Assembly (NCBI RefSeq): GCF_028751195.1
Contig: NZ_CP066784.1
Location: forward strand, 4,872,175-4,936,174
Direction of reading: 5' to 3'
Source of the DNA: Alicyclobacillus sp. ALC3
Lineage (GTDB): Bacteria; Bacillota; Bacilli; Alicyclobacillales; Alicyclobacillaceae
DNA length: 64,000 bases
The notes below the pieces were generated by a model that was given only the letters and a program-made list of their open reading frames with translations, ran no database searches and was not told the origin of the DNA. Numbering within the stretch: the stretch's first letter is position 1; every line of letters starts with the position of its first letter. The position numbers and the translations under genes are program-made. Positions 62,866 to 64,000 of this stretch are shown here, in pieces.

Positions 62866-62956
62866 TTCAACTGAAAGCCCCAATATAGTCCGGAATTTAG
62901 ACTGAATTTTTCGCCTGTTTGCATATCTGTGCAGGGTAATGCGGTGTTGTCCTGCA

Positions 62957-62970
62957 TCGCTAAAGGGCAG
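62957..62970 (+). repeat. Short intergenic motif, variant copy
   Basis: TCGCTAAAGGGCAG differs from the 63585 copy in the centre. It lies 55 bp upstream of the HIT gene and is followed by AAGAACTTAAG. Confidence 0.5.
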
Positions 62971-63024
62971 AAGAACTTAAGAAGGGCTTTGCTGTGGACT
63001 CGACAGTTATGATGGAGGTGGGAA

Positions 63025-63510
63025 ATGAGAAAAATAACATTGGCGGACGGTCACATTGTGGAAGTTGAATGTTTAAGTTGTGCCGTGACCAGTGGGTTAG
63101 TTGAGTCTTCGGGCGGTGTCATTTATGAAGATGAACTCTTTCATGCACATCAAGACGTTGCTTACCCCATTCCAGGCTTGGTCATTCTGGCTTCCAAAAG
63201 ACACTTTTACCGAATGGATGAACTAACAGCGGCGGAGGCAACCAGATACATTAATCTGATTAAAAAAATCCGAGCTGCGCAGTCTGAGCAACTGGGAGTC
63301 AATCACGTGTACTATTTTTACAATGAGGATACGACCCACCACTTCCATCTATGGATGGTACCACGGTATGAATGGATGGGACAGTTTGGTAAGTCGGTTG
63401 AGTCTTTAAGACCATCCTTATTACATGCAAGGCAGTCGATGAGCGATGAGAAAAACGTGGCCTACGCTATGGACTGTATAGATAAACTGCGAAACGCACT
63501 GTCCCATTAA
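63025..63510 (+). CDS. HIT-family protein (Ap4A hydrolase-like)
   Basis: The 161-residue protein has the histidine-triad motif HHFHLWMVPR. The N-terminal CLSC segment may bind zinc, as in many HIT proteins. These are nucleotide hydrolases or transferases. GGAGGTGG precedes ATG 63025. A partly deleted copy lies 26 kb away at 37163-37512. Confidence 0.87.
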   Translation: MRKITLADGHIVEVECLSCAVTSGLVESSGGVIYEDELFHAHQDVAYPIPGLVILASKRHFYRMDELTAAEATRYINLIKKIRAAQSEQLGVNHVYYFYNEDTTHHFHLWMVPRYEWMGQFGKSVESLRPSLLHARQSMSDEKNVAYAMDCIDKLRNALSH

Positions 63511-63584
63511 CGAGCGCAACACCTGAGGAGAGTCGTCAAACCAGTTTTGCATGTATATTCGTTCCGTTTGATCGTGCCGAAGTG

Positions 63585-63599
63585 TCGCTATCGGGCAGC
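63585..63599 (+). repeat. Short intergenic motif, copy 2
   Basis: TCGCTATCGGGCAGC is identical to 52564-52578. It lies upstream of the antitoxin-toxin pair. Confidence 0.6.
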
Positions 63600-63691
63600 A
63601 ATGCCGAAGAACGGGATGAATAACGCGTAATGTATCGCTTGGGCGTATAATGTGGAAAATGGGTGATATGTGTAAAAGGCGGTGCTGTCTA

Positions 63692-63898
63692 ATGGCATTA
63701 TCTCGTGAGCAGCTTCATCGCGTAATTGACCATCTCCCTGAGAACAAACTGCCAGCTTTAGCTGACCTTATTGACAAATTAATCGACGAAGACGAGGAGT
63801 CCGTATCCGAGGCAGCAATTGTGGAATACAAGCGTATTCGCCAGGAGATGCGACAGGGAGACTTTGTTTCCTTTGATGAAGTCTTCGGTGACAACTGA
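63692..63898 (+). CDS. Antitoxin-like protein (DUF2281/RelB-like)
   Basis: The 68-residue acidic protein has the start typical of small antitoxins (LSREQLHRVIDHLPENKLPALADLIDKL) and a C-terminal segment for toxin binding. AAAAGGCGGTG lies before ATG 63692. Its stop touches the toxin start with no gap. Confidence 0.65.
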   Translation: MALSREQLHRVIDHLPENKLPALADLIDKLIDEDEESVSEAAIVEYKRIRQEMRQGDFVSFDEVFGDN

Positions 63899-64000
63899 AT
63901 GTACAGCCTCATCTTCAGCAAAGACGCTCAGAAGTTTATAGATAAACAAACCCCACAGACAAAACAACGAATTCGTAATGCCCTGCTACAATTGGCGGAA
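63899..64000 (+). CDS. RelE/ParE-family toxin, 5' part (cut by window edge)
   Basis: The first 34 codons read like a type II mRNA interferase or gyrase toxin: MYSLIFSKDAQKFIDKQTP, then TKQRIRNALLQLAE. ATG follows the antitoxin TGA directly. The rest lies outside the window. Confidence 0.7.
   Translation, partial: MYSLIFSKDAQKFIDKQTPQTKQRIRNALLQLAE

Noticed and set aside
1..64000. CRISPR array, prophage, rRNA operon or replication origin
   Set aside because: No regularly spaced repeats, phage structural genes, rRNA sequence or DnaA-box cluster was seen.

Overview
The window looks like the chromosome of an endospore-forming Firmicute of the Bacillales, most likely near Alicyclobacillaceae. 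This rests on gene order: the first 17 kb follows the Bacillus subtilis cluster sleB-ypeB-(..)-cmk-ypfD-der-gpsA-spoIVA-hbs-mtrB-hepS-menG-hepT-ndk. SpoIVA is exactly 492 residues, and menaquinone and heptaprenyl synthesis genes are present. Strong Shine-Dalgarno sequences with many GTG and TTG starts also fit. The genus is an inference.

Region 1 (1-17 kb) is conserved core. It holds spore germination (sleB with a sigma-G-type promoter, ypeB), nucleotide and phospholipid synthesis (cmk, plsC, plsY, gpsA), an S1-domain protein, a DUF512 FeS protein, the ribosome GTPase Der, a GcvH-like lipoyl carrier, spore coat ATPase SpoIVA, HU, tRNA-Pro(GGG), TRAP (mtrB), the two-subunit heptaprenyl diphosphate synthase flanking menG, and ndk.

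Region 2 (17-31 kb) is metabolic. A patatin-like hydrolase converges on ndk. Then comes molybdenum-cofactor biology: moaA, a coxSLM-type three-subunit Mo-hydroxylase whose large subunit has the form-II motif AYRGAGR, maturation genes (MoxR ATPase, CoxE-like vWA protein, XdhC, MocA) and a 51-residue zinc-ribbon protein with its own promoter and terminator. A LysM lytic transglycosylase, thioredoxin, an Old Yellow Enzyme, a Fur/PerR-family regulator and DedA follow.

Region 3 (31.3-64 kb) is an accessory, decaying zone. It contains many broken genes: FUSC exporter, GNAT, two MFS-type fragments, HIT, alpha/alpha-toroid-like, serine hydrolase, nucleotidyltransferase, retropepsin-like, a membrane protein, and a methyltransferase tail. 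A complete IS21-family element with a 6-bp target duplication splits a serine hydrolase gene. A group II intron with an intact reverse transcriptase sits near 58.5-60.9 kb. Intact genes include HelD, MFS, a HExxH peptidase, Nudix, FMN reductase, cytidine deaminase, TrmO, acetyltransferases, an APH-type kinase and two toxin-antitoxin-like pairs. The best RNA finds are a ZTP (pfl) riboswitch with terminator in front of folD, and an orphan promoter-hairpin-terminator transcript at about 31.36-31.54 kb. A short intergenic motif (TCGCTATCGGGCAGC and variants) recurs in the last 12 kb. No CRISPR array or prophage was seen.
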